Shown piece after piece: positions 19,117 to 28,220 of a stretch of DNA of 60,118 nt. The stretch spans positions 1 through 60,118 of the forward strand of contig JALEHK010000088.1 in the NCBI GenBank assembly GCA_022770625.1, in the 5' to 3' direction. The notes beneath the pieces are model-generated. The model saw only the letters and a program-made list of their open reading frames with translations, was not told the origin of the DNA and searched no databases. The first letter of the stretch is position 1. Each line of letters opens with the position of its first letter. The stretch is from Oscillospiraceae bacterium. Its GTDB lineage: Bacteria > Bacillota > Clostridia > Oscillospirales > Ruminococcaceae. Both the position numbers and the translations under genes were made by a program.

Positions 19117-19590
19117 TCAGTTGTTGATAAATGCCTCAGAAAGCGCGTTCATTGCCTTAACGCCCTGATCGCGGTCGATCAGAACAGAAATCTTGATCTC
19201 AGAGGTGGAAATCATCTTGATGTTGATATCAGCCTCGTAAAGAGACTCAAACATCTTAGCAGCAACGCCGGGGTTAGACTGCATACCTGCGCCGACGATC
19301 GAAACCTTGGTTACGTCGTCAGCAACTTCGATCTTATGAGGACGCAGGATATCGGAAGCGGCTTCCAGTACCTCTTTCGCGGTCTCAGCGCTGTCGCGCG
19401 GAACGGTGAAGCTGATATCCTTGGTGCCGTCACGGCCGATCGACTGAAGAATGATATCAACGTTGATTTTCTTTGCTGCAAGCAGAGAGAAGATCTTGAA
19501 TGCGATGCCGGGTTTGTCGGGCAGACCGACGACTGCGATACGAACGACATCATCATCTTTTGCTACGCCTTTGATTAATAACTTCTCCAT
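19117..19590 (-). CDS. Possible aspartokinase beta (ACT regulatory) subunit from an internal start
   Basis: In the lysC frame, an ATG at 19590 (MEKLLIKGVAKDD) is preceded by AGAGGTG with a 6-base spacer. Its product would be the two ACT domains alone, 157 aa. In Bacillus subtilis, aspartokinase II is made this way: one gene gives a 408-aa alpha and a 163-aa beta chain. The position and lengths match closely. That it is used here is inference. Confidence 0.55.
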   Translation of the reverse strand: MEKLLIKGVAKDDDVVRIAVVGLPDKPGIAFKIFSLLAAKKINVDIILQSIGRDGTKDISFTVPRDSAETAKEVLEAASDILRPHKIEVADDVTKVSIVGAGMQSNPGVAAKMFESLYEADINIKMISTSEIKISVLIDRDQGVKAMNALSEAFINN

Positions 19591-20325
19591 TTTTGTCACC
19601 TCTTTGACTTTTGTACCGGGTTTATGTTCCAAACTGGAGCAAACCTCCAGATTTACGTTGTATTTCTTGGCCATCTCGACCGATCGGTTATGCAGGACCT
19701 GTGCGCCGCAGGAAGCAAGCTCAAGCATCTCGTCGAAGGAAATCTCGCTCAGCTTTTTAGCGGAAGGAACCAGACGAGGATCGGCGGTGTATACGCCGTC
19801 AACATCCGTATAGATCTGGCAGAGATCCGCCTTGAGGGCTGCCGCCAGTGCGACTGCACTGGTATCACTGCCGCCGCGTCCGAGGGTCGTTACATCATCA
19901 TAGCGGTTGATTCCCTGGAAGCCGGTTACAATGACGATCCGGCGCTTATCCAGTTCCCGTTCGATTCGTTCGGTATCGATCTTTTTGATGCGTGCCTTGG
20001 AATAATTGGAATCGGTCTGGAAACCGGCCTGATGGCCGTTGAGGGAGATAACCGGGAAGCCCAGTGACTCGATCGCCATAGCAAGAAGAGCCGCAGAAAT
20101 CTGTTCGCCGGTCGAAAGAAGCATATCCAGTTCCCGCTTGCTTGCATGGGGATTGATATCGTTTGCCTTTTCAAGCAGGTCGTCGGTCGTATCGCCCTGT
20201 GCAGATACAACTGCAATGATATTGTTTCCGTTTTTATAAGCGTTCGTGATAATGTTCGCGACATTAAAGATACGCTCTTTATTCTTGACGGAAGTACCGC
20301 CGAATTTTTGTACAATTAATCTCAT
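19117..20325 (-). CDS. lysC: Aspartokinase
   Basis: Phosphorylates aspartate, the first step to lysine, threonine and methionine. It is 402 aa. Kinase domain: VQKFGGTSVKNKERI, GFQGI, TTLGRGGSDTSAVALAAAL. Two ACT domains follow at about 255-402. The ATG at 20325 has GGAGG 5 bases upstream. Residue Met246 is preceded by AGAGGTG, which would produce a separate 157-aa regulatory subunit from the same gene (see that feature). The gene lies 27 bases after hom in the same direction. Confidence 0.96.
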   Translation of the reverse strand: MRLIVQKFGGTSVKNKERIFNVANIITNAYKNGNNIIAVVSAQGDTTDDLLEKANDINPHASKRELDMLLSTGEQISAALLAMAIESLGFPVISLNGHQAGFQTDSNYSKARIKKIDTERIERELDKRRIVIVTGFQGINRYDDVTTLGRGGSDTSAVALAAALKADLCQIYTDVDGVYTADPRLVPSAKKLSEISFDEMLELASCGAQVLHNRSVEMAKKYNVNLEVCSSLEHKPGTKVKEVTKMEKLLIKGVAKDDDVVRIAVVGLPDKPGIAFKIFSLLAAKKINVDIILQSIGRDGTKDISFTVPRDSAETAKEVLEAASDILRPHKIEVADDVTKVSIVGAGMQSNPGVAAKMFESLYEADINIKMISTSEIKISVLIDRDQGVKAMNALSEAFINN

Positions 20326-20352
20326 AACTGCCTCCATTCATTTTATCGCAAA

Positions 20353-21588
20353 TCAATAATCCAAGACCCGGATCATCGATTTCACTTTCATCAGATTGCT
20401 GAGAACGCCTAACTTTTCTTCCAACTCATACTCGCTCATTGCGGGCGTTACGAATGCGATCTCCCCTTCAGGCTGACCGGCGCGGCTGAGCATTTCGACC
20501 TCTCCAAAGACATCCGAAACGGTCTTCTGTGCGCCCTCTGCGAGATCAGCACAGATAAAGAATGAAAGAGCTTCCGACTTATAGTCGGCAACGTTATCGG
20601 CATTGGAGTCCTTCCATGTGAGCGACTTGCTGGTGCAGTTGGATTTGGAAATATCGATCATATCGGCGACAACTGCGCTCGCGGTCGGAAGTTTTCCGGC
20701 ACCGCGCCCGTAAAAGACAACATCGCCGGTCGCATTTCCACGGATCAGGATGCCGTTAAAGACGTCATCGATGTTTGCAAGCTGGCTATGGGAAGAAAGG
20801 AAAGCCGGATAAACAGCGGCAATGATCTTTCCATCGGGCTGCTTTTTGGCACGGCCGATCAGTTTGATAACACCGCCCCAGCTAGCCGCATACTCAACGT
20901 CCACAAGGGTCAGTTTAGTGATTCCCTCAGTGTGAACGGTCTGAGGATAGACATGGCTGCCGAAAGCCAGAGAAGAAAGGATGCAGATTTTCCGGCAGGC
21001 ATCATGACCTTCGATGTCAGCGGCAGGATTGCGCTCCGCATAGCCTAAGCGCTGTGCTTCGGAAAGCGCCTCATCAAACGGAACCGATTCATGGAACATC
21101 TTGGTGAGGATATAGTTCGTGGTGCCGTTTAAGATACCGGCAACCTCGGTGATTTCATTGGCTGCCAGGCACTGATGCATCGGACGGATGATCGGGATGC
21201 CGCCGCCGACGCTCGCTTCAAAAAAGTAGTTGACGTTATGCTCTTTGGCGATTGCCAGAAGCTCGGCACCTTTAGCCGCGACCAGCTCTTTATTGGAGGT
21301 AACGACGCTCTTTCCGCTTTCCAGTAGCGCTTTGGTGAACTCAAAAGCCGGAGAAAGGCCGCCCATCACTTCGGCAACGATCGAAATTTCCGAATCGTTT
21401 AAGATGTCGTTAAAATCCTTGGTGAATTTATCCGCGTACGGAAGATCGGGAAATTCGCGGATATCAAGGATTTTCTTGACTTCCATTTCCTGTCCGGCGC
21501 GGGACGTGATACTTTTCGCATTTTTCGTGAACAGTTCGACAACGCCGCTTCCGACGGTACCGTGTCCGAGTACTGCAACTTTAACCAT
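20353..21588 (-). CDS. hom: Homoserine dehydrogenase
   Basis: Reduces aspartate semialdehyde to homoserine. It is 411 aa. N-terminal Rossmann fold VKVAVLGHGTVGSGVVELF, catalytic region EASVGGGIPIIRP and ILNGTTNYILTKM, and a C-terminal ACT domain from about residue 330. The start is taken as the ATG at 21588, with AGAGAGG upstream; an in-frame TTG at 21597 is less likely. It stands between the ACT-protein gene (32 bases) and lysC (27 bases). No homoserine kinase or threonine synthase gene adjoins. Confidence 0.96.
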   Translation of the reverse strand: MVKVAVLGHGTVGSGVVELFTKNAKSITSRAGQEMEVKKILDIREFPDLPYADKFTKDFNDILNDSEISIVAEVMGGLSPAFEFTKALLESGKSVVTSNKELVAAKGAELLAIAKEHNVNYFFEASVGGGIPIIRPMHQCLAANEITEVAGILNGTTNYILTKMFHESVPFDEALSEAQRLGYAERNPAADIEGHDACRKICILSSLAFGSHVYPQTVHTEGITKLTLVDVEYAASWGGVIKLIGRAKKQPDGKIIAAVYPAFLSSHSQLANIDDVFNGILIRGNATGDVVFYGRGAGKLPTASAVVADMIDISKSNCTSKSLTWKDSNADNVADYKSEALSFFICADLAEGAQKTVSDVFGEVEMLSRAGQPEGEIAFVTPAMSEYELEEKLGVLSNLMKVKSMIRVLDY

Positions 21589-21620
21589 ACCTGACAACCT
21601 CTCTTCAAATGGCTATTCCA

Positions 21621-22061
21621 TTATATTCTCTTGACCGATACAACGCCATAAATTCCGGACAGAGCCGAAAGCACACCGTCAAGATCGATCTGGTCTTTGT
21701 TAATCTCAATGCTGATGGTAACAACGGCCACGGTATCAACCGGAATATTCTGGTTGACCGTCAGAATGTTGGCGCCTACCTCATACAACTGCTGAAGCAC
21801 ATGGGACAAAACGCCCGGCTCGTCCGACAAGCGCATATACAGGGTCGAAAGCTGTCCGGAGACGGCTTCCTCGTAGACCTGAACGTTATCTTTATATTTA
21901 TAATAGGCGCTTCGAGAAATCCCGACCATCCGGCAGGCCTCAGAAGAGTTTTTTGCCTGTGCCTTGGACAGAAGCCGCTTCGCTTCGACAACCTTCAAGA
22001 AGACGCTTGGCAGAACATCGCTGCTCACAACAAGAAATCGAGGTTTATCTTCCATGCTCAT
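21621..22061 (-). CDS. ACT-domain protein, UPF0735/PheB-like
   Basis: A protein of 146 aa. The N-terminal part (ARRLLSKAQAKN-like, then SSEACRMVGISRSAYYKYKD at residues 39-58) looks like a small helix-turn-helix. Residues about 68-146 are an ACT domain (LYMRLSDEPGVLSHVLQQL ... VSVKRI). Members of this family commonly precede hom in Firmicutes. It probably senses an amino acid and influences the aspartate pathway (inference). The first of three genes in an ACT-hom-lysC operon. Confidence 0.82.
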   Translation of the reverse strand: MSMEDKPRFLVVSSDVLPSVFLKVVEAKRLLSKAQAKNSSEACRMVGISRSAYYKYKDNVQVYEEAVSGQLSTLYMRLSDEPGVLSHVLQQLYEVGANILTVNQNIPVDTVAVVTISIEINKDQIDLDGVLSALSGIYGVVSVKRI

Positions 22062-22314
22062 TTGTCAAGCCCTTTCTGTTGATATTTATTGTCTGCTCGA
22101 TCATAACCGACAGATCGCGATTCCTCTTTGTAGTTTTCACACAGAGAACATCTGTAAATGGACTAGAGACAATATATCATGAAAGAAAGGGGTTCAGCAA
22201 TCGTCAAAATAACCAAATGTGTTTTTATGAAGAGATTTTCGGCTGATTGTCAAAAAAAGTCGAATATATTCGCAATCTTTCGTTATTTATGCGTACATTG
22301 AGAAGAAAATGCGC

Positions 22315-23643
22315 TTATTCTGCAAAAGGGATCTGTAATTTTTGCTTTTTATAGGCAGATGATTTGGGGCTTTTTGTTTTCAACTCGCCTTTTAATCGAA
22401 AAATTGCCAATAAATTCGGCAGACACATATAAAAATTGAGCAGGTCGGAAATCGAAAGCACAGCCTTGACCGGCAGAACAGAACCAAGTACACACGCCGC
22501 AAGAAAAAGCAGATGGTAAATACGGATGCCCGTCTGGTTGGGGCAAAGAAACAAGAGTGCGCTCTCCCCGCACCATTCCCACGTCAGAATACTTGAAAAC
22601 GCAAACAGAAGGCTGGCTCCTGCGAGAAAGAGCTTGGCCCAGCCGCCGAGTGCCGATGAAAAAGCCTCAGCAGTCAGTGAAATGCTGTCCGATCCGGGAC
22701 TGTGCGGCGCCGTTACAAGGATCACTGCCGCCGTCAGCGTACACATGACAAGCGTATCGAGCGTCACTTCGGCAACACCCCATAATCCCTCTTCTTCCGG
22801 AGAGGAGGGGCAGCTGGCGCTGTGAATGATCGGTGCGGAGCCAAGACCAGCTTCATTGGTGAAAACGCCGCGGGCAATTCCGCAGCGGAAAGCGCGCCCG
22901 GTCAAGAATCCGACCATTCCCCCTCCGACTGCACCGGGTGTAAACGCGTCTGATACGATCATGCGAAAAACACCGGGAAGCAGTGAGAGCCGCGGAAGAA
23001 TGATCCAAAGCGCTGCCGCCAGATAGACTCCCCCGGTCAGTGGTACAAACCATGCCGCTAAGGAGGCAACCTGCTTTTTCCCGCCGGAATAGATAAGGAA
23101 AACGGCAGCAGCTATCAAAACGCCGGTCAGAATGCGCGGAAAACCGCAGGCATCATACATCGATTCTGCGGCGGCATTGACCTGAGCCAGATTTCCGATA
23201 CCGAACGATGCGCCGGTGCAGCCAGCCGCAAACAGGATGGCCAGCTTTCCGCCGGGAAACGCTTTTTGGATATAAGAAATGGGACCGTTGCTTTCTTCGC
23301 GTGAAAGACGGGCGGATAGGAAGATCTCGGCGTATTTGAGCGCCATACCGAAGAAGGCGCTGACCCACATCCAGAAAACAGCGCCCGCTCCTCCGCTGAC
23401 CAGAGCCGCGGCGACTCCGGCGATATTCCCCGTTCCGAGCGTACCGGCAAGAGCAGCGGCGCTTGCGGAAAAGGAAGAGATTCCCTCTTGACCGTCCTTT
23501 TTGGAAACGCTTCCTTTGAAAAAAGAAAACAGCGCCCGAAAAATGCGGCGTTGAGGATAAAAGCGCAGAAAGCAGGTCAGGTATAGACCGCTTAATGCCA
23601 GTGTACAGCCAAAGGCCGTCTGAAAAACTGCCGGGAGAGTCAT
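22315..23643 (-). CDS. Sodium:alanine/glycine symporter family (AGCS) transporter
   Basis: A protein of 442 aa with about ten to eleven hydrophobic segments. AAALAGTLGTGNIAGVAAAL (about residues 65-84) and AFFGMALKYAEIFLS are the AGCS signatures, followed by FTNEAGLGSAPIIHS near residue 265. Such proteins import alanine or glycine with sodium. The gene lies 65 bases after hisE on the same strand, with AAGGAGG before its ATG. It may be read through from the his operon, but the link to histidine synthesis is unclear and the substrate is not certain. Confidence 0.9.
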   Translation of the reverse strand: MTLPAVFQTAFGCTLALSGLYLTCFLRFYPQRRIFRALFSFFKGSVSKKDGQEGISSFSASAAALAGTLGTGNIAGVAAALVSGGAGAVFWMWVSAFFGMALKYAEIFLSARLSREESNGPISYIQKAFPGGKLAILFAAGCTGASFGIGNLAQVNAAAESMYDACGFPRILTGVLIAAAVFLIYSGGKKQVASLAAWFVPLTGGVYLAAALWIILPRLSLLPGVFRMIVSDAFTPGAVGGGMVGFLTGRAFRCGIARGVFTNEAGLGSAPIIHSASCPSSPEEEGLWGVAEVTLDTLVMCTLTAAVILVTAPHSPGSDSISLTAEAFSSALGGWAKLFLAGASLLFAFSSILTWEWCGESALLFLCPNQTGIRIYHLLFLAACVLGSVLPVKAVLSISDLLNFYMCLPNLLAIFRLKGELKTKSPKSSAYKKQKLQIPFAE

Positions 23644-23708
23644 GACCCGGATAACCTCCTTACAAAAAGTCGGAGAAGTATTTAGACAGCCTTTTTATTG
23701 ATGATCAA

Positions 23709-24038
23709 TCAGGTATTGTGATCGGAAACGTGAAACTGTTTAAGGTTTCCGATTTTCTTGCGGCGCTCCTCTAAAACTTCATCGACCTCTTCGAGCGAGA
23801 GATCCCGTTCAGCCATCAGCACCAGGACGTGATAAACCAGATCGCTGATCTCATTTTTCAGTTCAACGTTATCAAGATTTTTGGCAGCTATGATCATTTC
23901 CGAGCATTCTTCCCCGCATTTTTTCAGGATCTTATCCAGCCCCTTATCAAACAGGTAGCAGGTATACGAACCTTCCTGGGGATTTTCCTGACGCTGTTTC
24001 ACGACCTCATAAAGTCCTTTCAGAGTATCATTCACCAT
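23709..24038 (-). CDS. hisE: Phosphoribosyl-ATP pyrophosphatase
   Basis: Second step of histidine synthesis (PR-ATP to PR-AMP). It is 109 aa. [27 protein letters not shown] and [16 protein letters not shown] contain the Glu and Asp residues that bind magnesium. The ATG at 24038 has GAAAGGAAG before it; it overlaps the end of hisI by 11 bases. hisI and hisE are fused in many bacteria but separate here. Confidence 0.95.
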   Translation of the reverse strand: MVNDTLKGLYEVVKQRQENPQEGSYTCYLFDKGLDKILKKCGEECSEMIIAAKNLDNVELKNEISDLVYHVLVLMAERDLSLEEVDEVLEERRKKIGNLKQFHVSDHNT

Positions 24039-24390
24039 TTTTCTCTTCCTTTCCGTTTTCATTGGTTGCATGAGCGTCCCAGATCTTGTTGAAAAAGCAG
24101 CTGTAACTTCCGGTATGGCAAGCCACTCCGGTTTGATGTACTTTTACAAGGAGGGTATCGTTGTCGCAGTCAGCCGTGATGGAAACCACCTTTTGCAGAT
24201 TTCCGCTGGTGGCTCCCTTGTTCCAAAGCTCGTTTCTAGAGCGGCTCCAGAACCATGTGTAGCCTGTTTCCATCGTCAGACGAAGACTTTCCTGATTCAT
24301 ATAAGCGAGCATCAGCACCGCTCCGTTTCGCTCTTCAGTGACGATAGCCGGAATCAGGTCAGCTTTTGTAAAATACGTATCCAGATTCAT
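24028..24390 (-). CDS. hisI: Phosphoribosyl-AMP cyclohydrolase
   Basis: Opens the adenine ring of PR-AMP, third step of histidine synthesis. It is 120 aa. Motifs: [37 protein letters not shown], and the metal-binding [21 protein letters not shown] with the zinc Cys residues. It follows hisF by 16 bases and overlaps hisE. Confidence 0.96.
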   Translation of the reverse strand: MNLDTYFTKADLIPAIVTEERNGAVLMLAYMNQESLRLTMETGYTWFWSRSRNELWNKGATSGNLQKVVSITADCDNDTLLVKVHQTGVACHTGSYSCFFNKIWDAHATNENGKEEKNGE

Positions 24391-24406
24391 TCTTATGACT
24401 TTCCTT

Positions 24407-25165
24407 TCAAAGACGGACAGGTATTCCCTGCTTACGGAGATATTCTTTGACCTGTCGGACGCTCAGCTCTTTATAGTGGAAAAGTGAAGCGGCCAGAGTG
24501 GCGTCGGCGTTTGTTTTTTCAAAGACCTCAGCAAAATCTGCGAGACTTCCGCAGCCGCCCGAAGCGATAACGGGGACATGAACTTTCTCGGTAACGGCGT
24601 TCAGAAGCGGAAGGTCGAAGCCTTCCTTTGTACCATCGGCATCCATCGAGGTCAGCAGAATCTCCCCCGCTCCCAGCCGGACAGCCTCTTCCGCCCACCG
24701 GACGGCATCCACTCCGGTATCTTTTCGACCGCCGGCCGTAAAGGCGTGCCAGCTTCCGTCCGGCATTTTTTTCGCGTCAATAGCAATGACAACGCATTGG
24801 CTTCCAAATTTTTCCGCTGCTTTTTGGATCAGCGTCGGATCAAAAAGTGCTGCGGAGTTAACGCTGACCTTATCTGCCCCGGCACGCAGCATCAGAGCAA
24901 CATCTTCGATCGTCCGGATACCACCGCCGACCGTCAGAGGTACAAAGACCTTTTCGGCCGTTTTTCGTACAACATCTGCCATGGTCGCCCGGTGCTCATG
25001 AGTAGCGGTAATGTCGAGAAAAACAATTTCATCAGCGCCCTGACGGTTATACTCTTCGGCACACTCGACCGGATCACCGACTTCTTTAATGCCGACAAAA
25101 TTGATTCCCTTGACGACTTTCCCGTCCCTTACATCCAGGCAGGGAAAGATCCGTTTATCCAGCAT
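24407..25165 (-). CDS. hisF: Imidazole glycerol phosphate synthase, cyclase subunit
   Basis: With HisH, makes imidazole glycerol phosphate and AICAR. It is 252 aa, a TIM barrel. Catalytic Asp11 in [14 protein letters not shown] and the second Asp in VVIAIDAKK (about residue 130) are present, as are the phosphate loops VGGGIRT and IASGGCGS. It starts 6 bases after hisA. Confidence 0.97.
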   Translation of the reverse strand: MLDKRIFPCLDVRDGKVVKGINFVGIKEVGDPVECAEEYNRQGADEIVFLDITATHEHRATMADVVRKTAEKVFVPLTVGGGIRTIEDVALMLRAGADKVSVNSAALFDPTLIQKAAEKFGSQCVVIAIDAKKMPDGSWHAFTAGGRKDTGVDAVRWAEEAVRLGAGEILLTSMDADGTKEGFDLPLLNAVTEKVHVPVIASGGCGSLADFAEVFEKTNADATLAASLFHYKELSVRQVKEYLRKQGIPVRL

Positions 25166-25171
25166 TGCCAG

Positions 25172-25894
25172 TCACTCCTTCCCTGCGGCTTCGGTAAGCG
25201 CGTCCCGAAGGGTCAGCGTTCCGCGATAAAGAGATTTTCCGCAGATTGCGCCGTAAAGTCCGGCCTGATAAAGTGCGCGGATGTCTTTCCGATCGGAGAT
25301 CCCGCCGCTTGCGATAATATTGCAGGAAACGGCTTTCTGAAGCGCAGAAAGTTGAGACAGGTTCGGACCGGAAAGAGTTCCGTCTTTGGAAATATCGGTA
25401 AAGATGATCGTTTCTACCCCGGCTTTTTCCATCTGTACAGCCAGATCGGTAAAGTAAACCTCGCTTCCGTCCAGCCAGCCCTCGACGGCAACCATTCCGT
25501 CTTTGGCGTCGATTCCGACGGCAATCCGGTTTCCGTACTCGCGGACAGCGCTGAAAACAAGCTCCGGATCTTTAACGGCAGCAGAGCCTAAAATGACGCG
25601 GGAAATTCCGCCGGAAAGATACGCTTCAACGGTATCCAGACTGCGGATGCCGCCGCCGACTTCGACCTTTAAGCCGGAATGAGCGGCAACATTGAGAAAA
25701 ATATCCCTGTTCTTCGGAAGTGCATCCTTTGCACCGTCCAGATCGACCATATGCAGCCACTCGGCACCTTCCTGCTTGAAAGAAAGCGCGGTTTCGAGCG
25801 GATCTTCTGCGACCTTTTCGACGGTGGAAAAGTCTCCTTTATACAGCCGGACACAGGTCTTGTCTTTAATATCGATTGCAGGGAGAATGATCAT
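25172..25894 (-). CDS. hisA: ProFAR isomerase
   Basis: Isomerises the fifth-position ribosyl group (ProFAR to PRFAR). It is 240 aa, a TIM barrel. Asp8 in LPAIDIKDKTCVRLYKGD, the second catalytic Asp in IIFTDISKDGTLSGPN (about 169), and VGGGIRS are visible. It overlaps hisH by 4 bases (ATGA). Confidence 0.97.
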   Translation of the reverse strand: MIILPAIDIKDKTCVRLYKGDFSTVEKVAEDPLETALSFKQEGAEWLHMVDLDGAKDALPKNRDIFLNVAAHSGLKVEVGGGIRSLDTVEAYLSGGISRVILGSAAVKDPELVFSAVREYGNRIAVGIDAKDGMVAVEGWLDGSEVYFTDLAVQMEKAGVETIIFTDISKDGTLSGPNLSQLSALQKAVSCNIIASGGISDRKDIRALYQAGLYGAICGKSLYRGTLTLRDALTEAAGKE

Positions 25895-26490
25895 TTTGTC
25901 AGCCCTCCGAAGTTTCTAAGGATCGTAAGTCCGGTTTCCCCGCTTTTTTCGGGATGGAACTGTGCGCCGAAGATGTTCCCGCGTTCAACAAGCGCCGGAA
26001 TATCCGTCCCGTATTCACAGTAGGCGGTCACGTTTTCCGGTGAGGTGTACGCCATATAGGAATGAACGAAATAAACACTGCTTTCGTCTGAAACGCTGGA
26101 AAGAAGTGGGCTGTCTCCATTTTTCCGCAGGTGGTTCCAGCCCATATGCGGGATTTTCAGCGATGTCTGGATCCGGGAGACTTTTCCCGGAATCAGTCCC
26201 AGACCGGATGTCTGCTCAAATTCATCACTTTCCTCAAAAAGCATCTGCATTCCCAGACAGATCCCGAGAAGCGGCTTACGCTGCGCTTGTTCCCGGATCG
26301 CATCGCTTAACCCGGTACGGCTGAGCAACTTCATTGCGTCAGGAAAAGCGCCGACTCCCGGAAGGATCAGCTCGTCCGCCTTCTCCAACTCAGCTTTATC
26401 GCGCGTAATCATATGAGGCAGATCGAGGTATTTCAGCGCATTATGGATGCTGAACAGATTCCCTGCGCCATAATCGATAACAGCAATCAT
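25891..26490 (-). CDS. hisH: Imidazole glycerol phosphate synthase, glutaminase subunit
   Basis: Class I glutamine amidotransferase that feeds ammonia to HisF. It is 199 aa. IDYGAGNLFSI, oxyanion-strand PGVGAFPDAM, nucleophile Cys78 in GICLGMQMLFEES, and FHPEKSG with the catalytic His-x-Glu near 180. The ATG at 26490 has AGGAGGG 7 bases upstream; a TTG just before it is less likely. Confidence 0.97.
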   Translation of the reverse strand: MIAVIDYGAGNLFSIHNALKYLDLPHMITRDKAELEKADELILPGVGAFPDAMKLLSRTGLSDAIREQAQRKPLLGICLGMQMLFEESDEFEQTSGLGLIPGKVSRIQTSLKIPHMGWNHLRKNGDSPLLSSVSDESSVYFVHSYMAYTSPENVTAYCEYGTDIPALVERGNIFGAQFHPEKSGETGLTILRNFGGLTK

Positions 26491-26525
26491 CAATTGACCC
26501 TCCTTTTTCTTTCATAGAAAGGAAG

Positions 26526-27104
26526 TCACAGCACTCCTTTGGTGCTGAGAACGGTTCCCTCTTTCGGTATGACAGCCGCTTTCAGGCTGTGACCGAGCGC
26601 CTTGAAAAGCGCCTCCGCTTTATGATGGTCATTTTTTCCATACAGAACGCGGGCATGAAGGGTGATCCCGCCGTTGACTGCAAAGGCCCGGAAAAACTCT
26701 TCCGCCATCTGGGTGTCGAAATCTCCGATCCGATCGGAAGAAAAAGCACAGTCCCAGACGAGGTAAGGGCGATTGCTGACGTCAAGCGAAACAAAGCCCA
26801 GCGCTTCGTCCATCGGGATATAAAAACTCCCATAGCGCTCAATGGCAGGAGAATTTTCGAGTGATTTTTTGAAAGCCGCGCCAAGGACGATGCCGGTATC
26901 TTCGATCGTATGGTGGCTGTCCACATAAAGGTCTCCTTTGACGCGGACAGTCAGATCGAATCCTGCATGAACGCAGAGTGCAGTCAGCATATGATCGAAA
27001 AATCCGATACCGGTCTGAATATCAGCGTTTCCGTTGCCGTCGAGGTTTAGTGAGAGCCGGATATCCGTTTCTTTTGTAGTACGGGCCAGTTCCGCTTTAC
27101 GCAT
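26526..27104 (-). CDS. hisB: Imidazoleglycerol-phosphate dehydratase
   Basis: Dehydrates imidazole glycerol phosphate. It is 192 aa, the monofunctional form with no phosphatase domain. Metal-binding motifs GFFDHMLTALC, DSHHTIEDTGIVLG and KNDHHKAEALFKALG are present. The ATG at 27104 suits the family start and spacing to AAAGGGG; it overlaps hisC by 8 bases. Confidence 0.97.
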   Translation of the reverse strand: MRKAELARTTKETDIRLSLNLDGNGNADIQTGIGFFDHMLTALCVHAGFDLTVRVKGDLYVDSHHTIEDTGIVLGAAFKKSLENSPAIERYGSFYIPMDEALGFVSLDVSNRPYLVWDCAFSSDRIGDFDTQMAEEFFRAFAVNGGITLHARVLYGKNDHHKAEALFKALGHSLKAAVIPKEGTVLSTKGVL

Positions 27105-28182
27105 GAGCAGCATCCCCTTTCTCAAGAGACTCGAGAATTCTTTCGAGCGTTTTGATTAGCCGCTTATTTTCCGCCGGGCTTCCGGCACTGATCCGGAGAA
27201 AGCCCGGAAATTTGCGGACAGCGATCTTTTCCTCCGCCAGTGCGCTTTGGATTGCTTCGGCTTTTGGAGAGTCAATCAGGACAAAGTTGGTAACGCTCGG
27301 ATAAACTTTTTTCAAAAAATCGGGATATTTTTCAGAAAGGGAGTCAAGCGCCGCCTGAAGTTGAGTACGGGAAGCAATCAGCTGTCCGACGCAGTTCTGA
27401 AGATAATCAGGCTCTTCGAGAACCGCTGATGCGATCGCCTGCGGGAGAAGGCCGACGTTATACGGAGATTTTACTGCCCGCATCGCCCGGGTGATCGTCT
27501 TGTTGGCAACAGCGAAGCCAAGTCTCAGTCCGGCCAGTCCAAGAGCCTTGGAACAGGTTTTCAGGATAATCAGGTTGTCGTATCCCTCGACCTCCGGGAG
27601 AAGGCTTTCATTCCAAAAATCCATGTACGCTTCATCTAAAACGATCAGTGCGTCGGTTCCTTTTACAAGGCGGCGCACCTCTTCTCGGGAAAGTCCCCGG
27701 CCGGTCGGGTTGCAGGGATTCGAGAAGATCATCATTTTTATCTTATGTTCCTGAATCAGTTCAAGCGAGCGATCGACATCGATCCGGAAATCCGCTTCCT
27801 TTTGCTGAACCACGATCGGATGCTCGGAGAGAGCCGCATAAAAGGCATACATCGAAAAATCATCGGAAACGGTCAGGATCGGATCACTTTTTTCCAACAT
27901 ACAGCTGTTAATGATCGAGATCAGCTCGTCCGAACCATCTCCTGCGGTCAGCGTATCAGGCGACAATCCGTAAACAGCGGCGTATCGTGCGCAAAGCTCA
28001 CGGGCGCAGGGATCAGGATAACGGTTATAGTCAAGGCTGGCCGCGATTCCGGCAATTTTACTGCGTAGAGCGGGCGAAAGTGACAGGAAACTTTCGTTTG
28101 CATCCAACCGGATATCAAATTCTCCCTCGATCGGATCGTAAGGAGTCAGATCCCGAACTTTTTTGCAAAGCGCATAACTCAA
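27097..28182 (-). CDS. hisC: Histidinol-phosphate aminotransferase
   Basis: PLP-dependent transamination of imidazole-acetol phosphate with glutamate. It is 361 aa. RLDANESFLSLSP at the N-terminus, ALIVLDEAYMDF (PLP ring Asp), and SKALGLAGLRLGFA with the Schiff-base Lys near residue 210 identify it. The gene lies 38 bases after hisD. Confidence 0.96.
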   Translation of the reverse strand: MSYALCKKVRDLTPYDPIEGEFDIRLDANESFLSLSPALRSKIAGIAASLDYNRYPDPCARELCARYAAVYGLSPDTLTAGDGSDELISIINSCMLEKSDPILTVSDDFSMYAFYAALSEHPIVVQQKEADFRIDVDRSLELIQEHKIKMMIFSNPCNPTGRGLSREEVRRLVKGTDALIVLDEAYMDFWNESLLPEVEGYDNLIILKTCSKALGLAGLRLGFAVANKTITRAMRAVKSPYNVGLLPQAIASAVLEEPDYLQNCVGQLIASRTQLQAALDSLSEKYPDFLKKVYPSVTNFVLIDSPKAEAIQSALAEEKIAVRKFPGFLRISAGSPAENKRLIKTLERILESLEKGDAAHA

Positions 28183-28220
28183 AAATTTCTCCTCCTTTAT
28201 CTATCACTCTATATATTCAA

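Noticed and set aside
22260-22285. Palindrome CGAATATATTCG followed on the minus strand by a T run, downstream of the AGCS gene
   Set aside because: The hairpin would have only a 5-bp stem with two loop bases, too weak for a terminator, and it matches no operator that I know.
22062-22314. Possible regulatory leader before the ACT-hom-lysC operon
   Set aside because: I searched for a lysine riboswitch or T-box pattern and saw none; only a poorly spaced TTGCTG/TATATT pair. A covariance-model search would be decisive.
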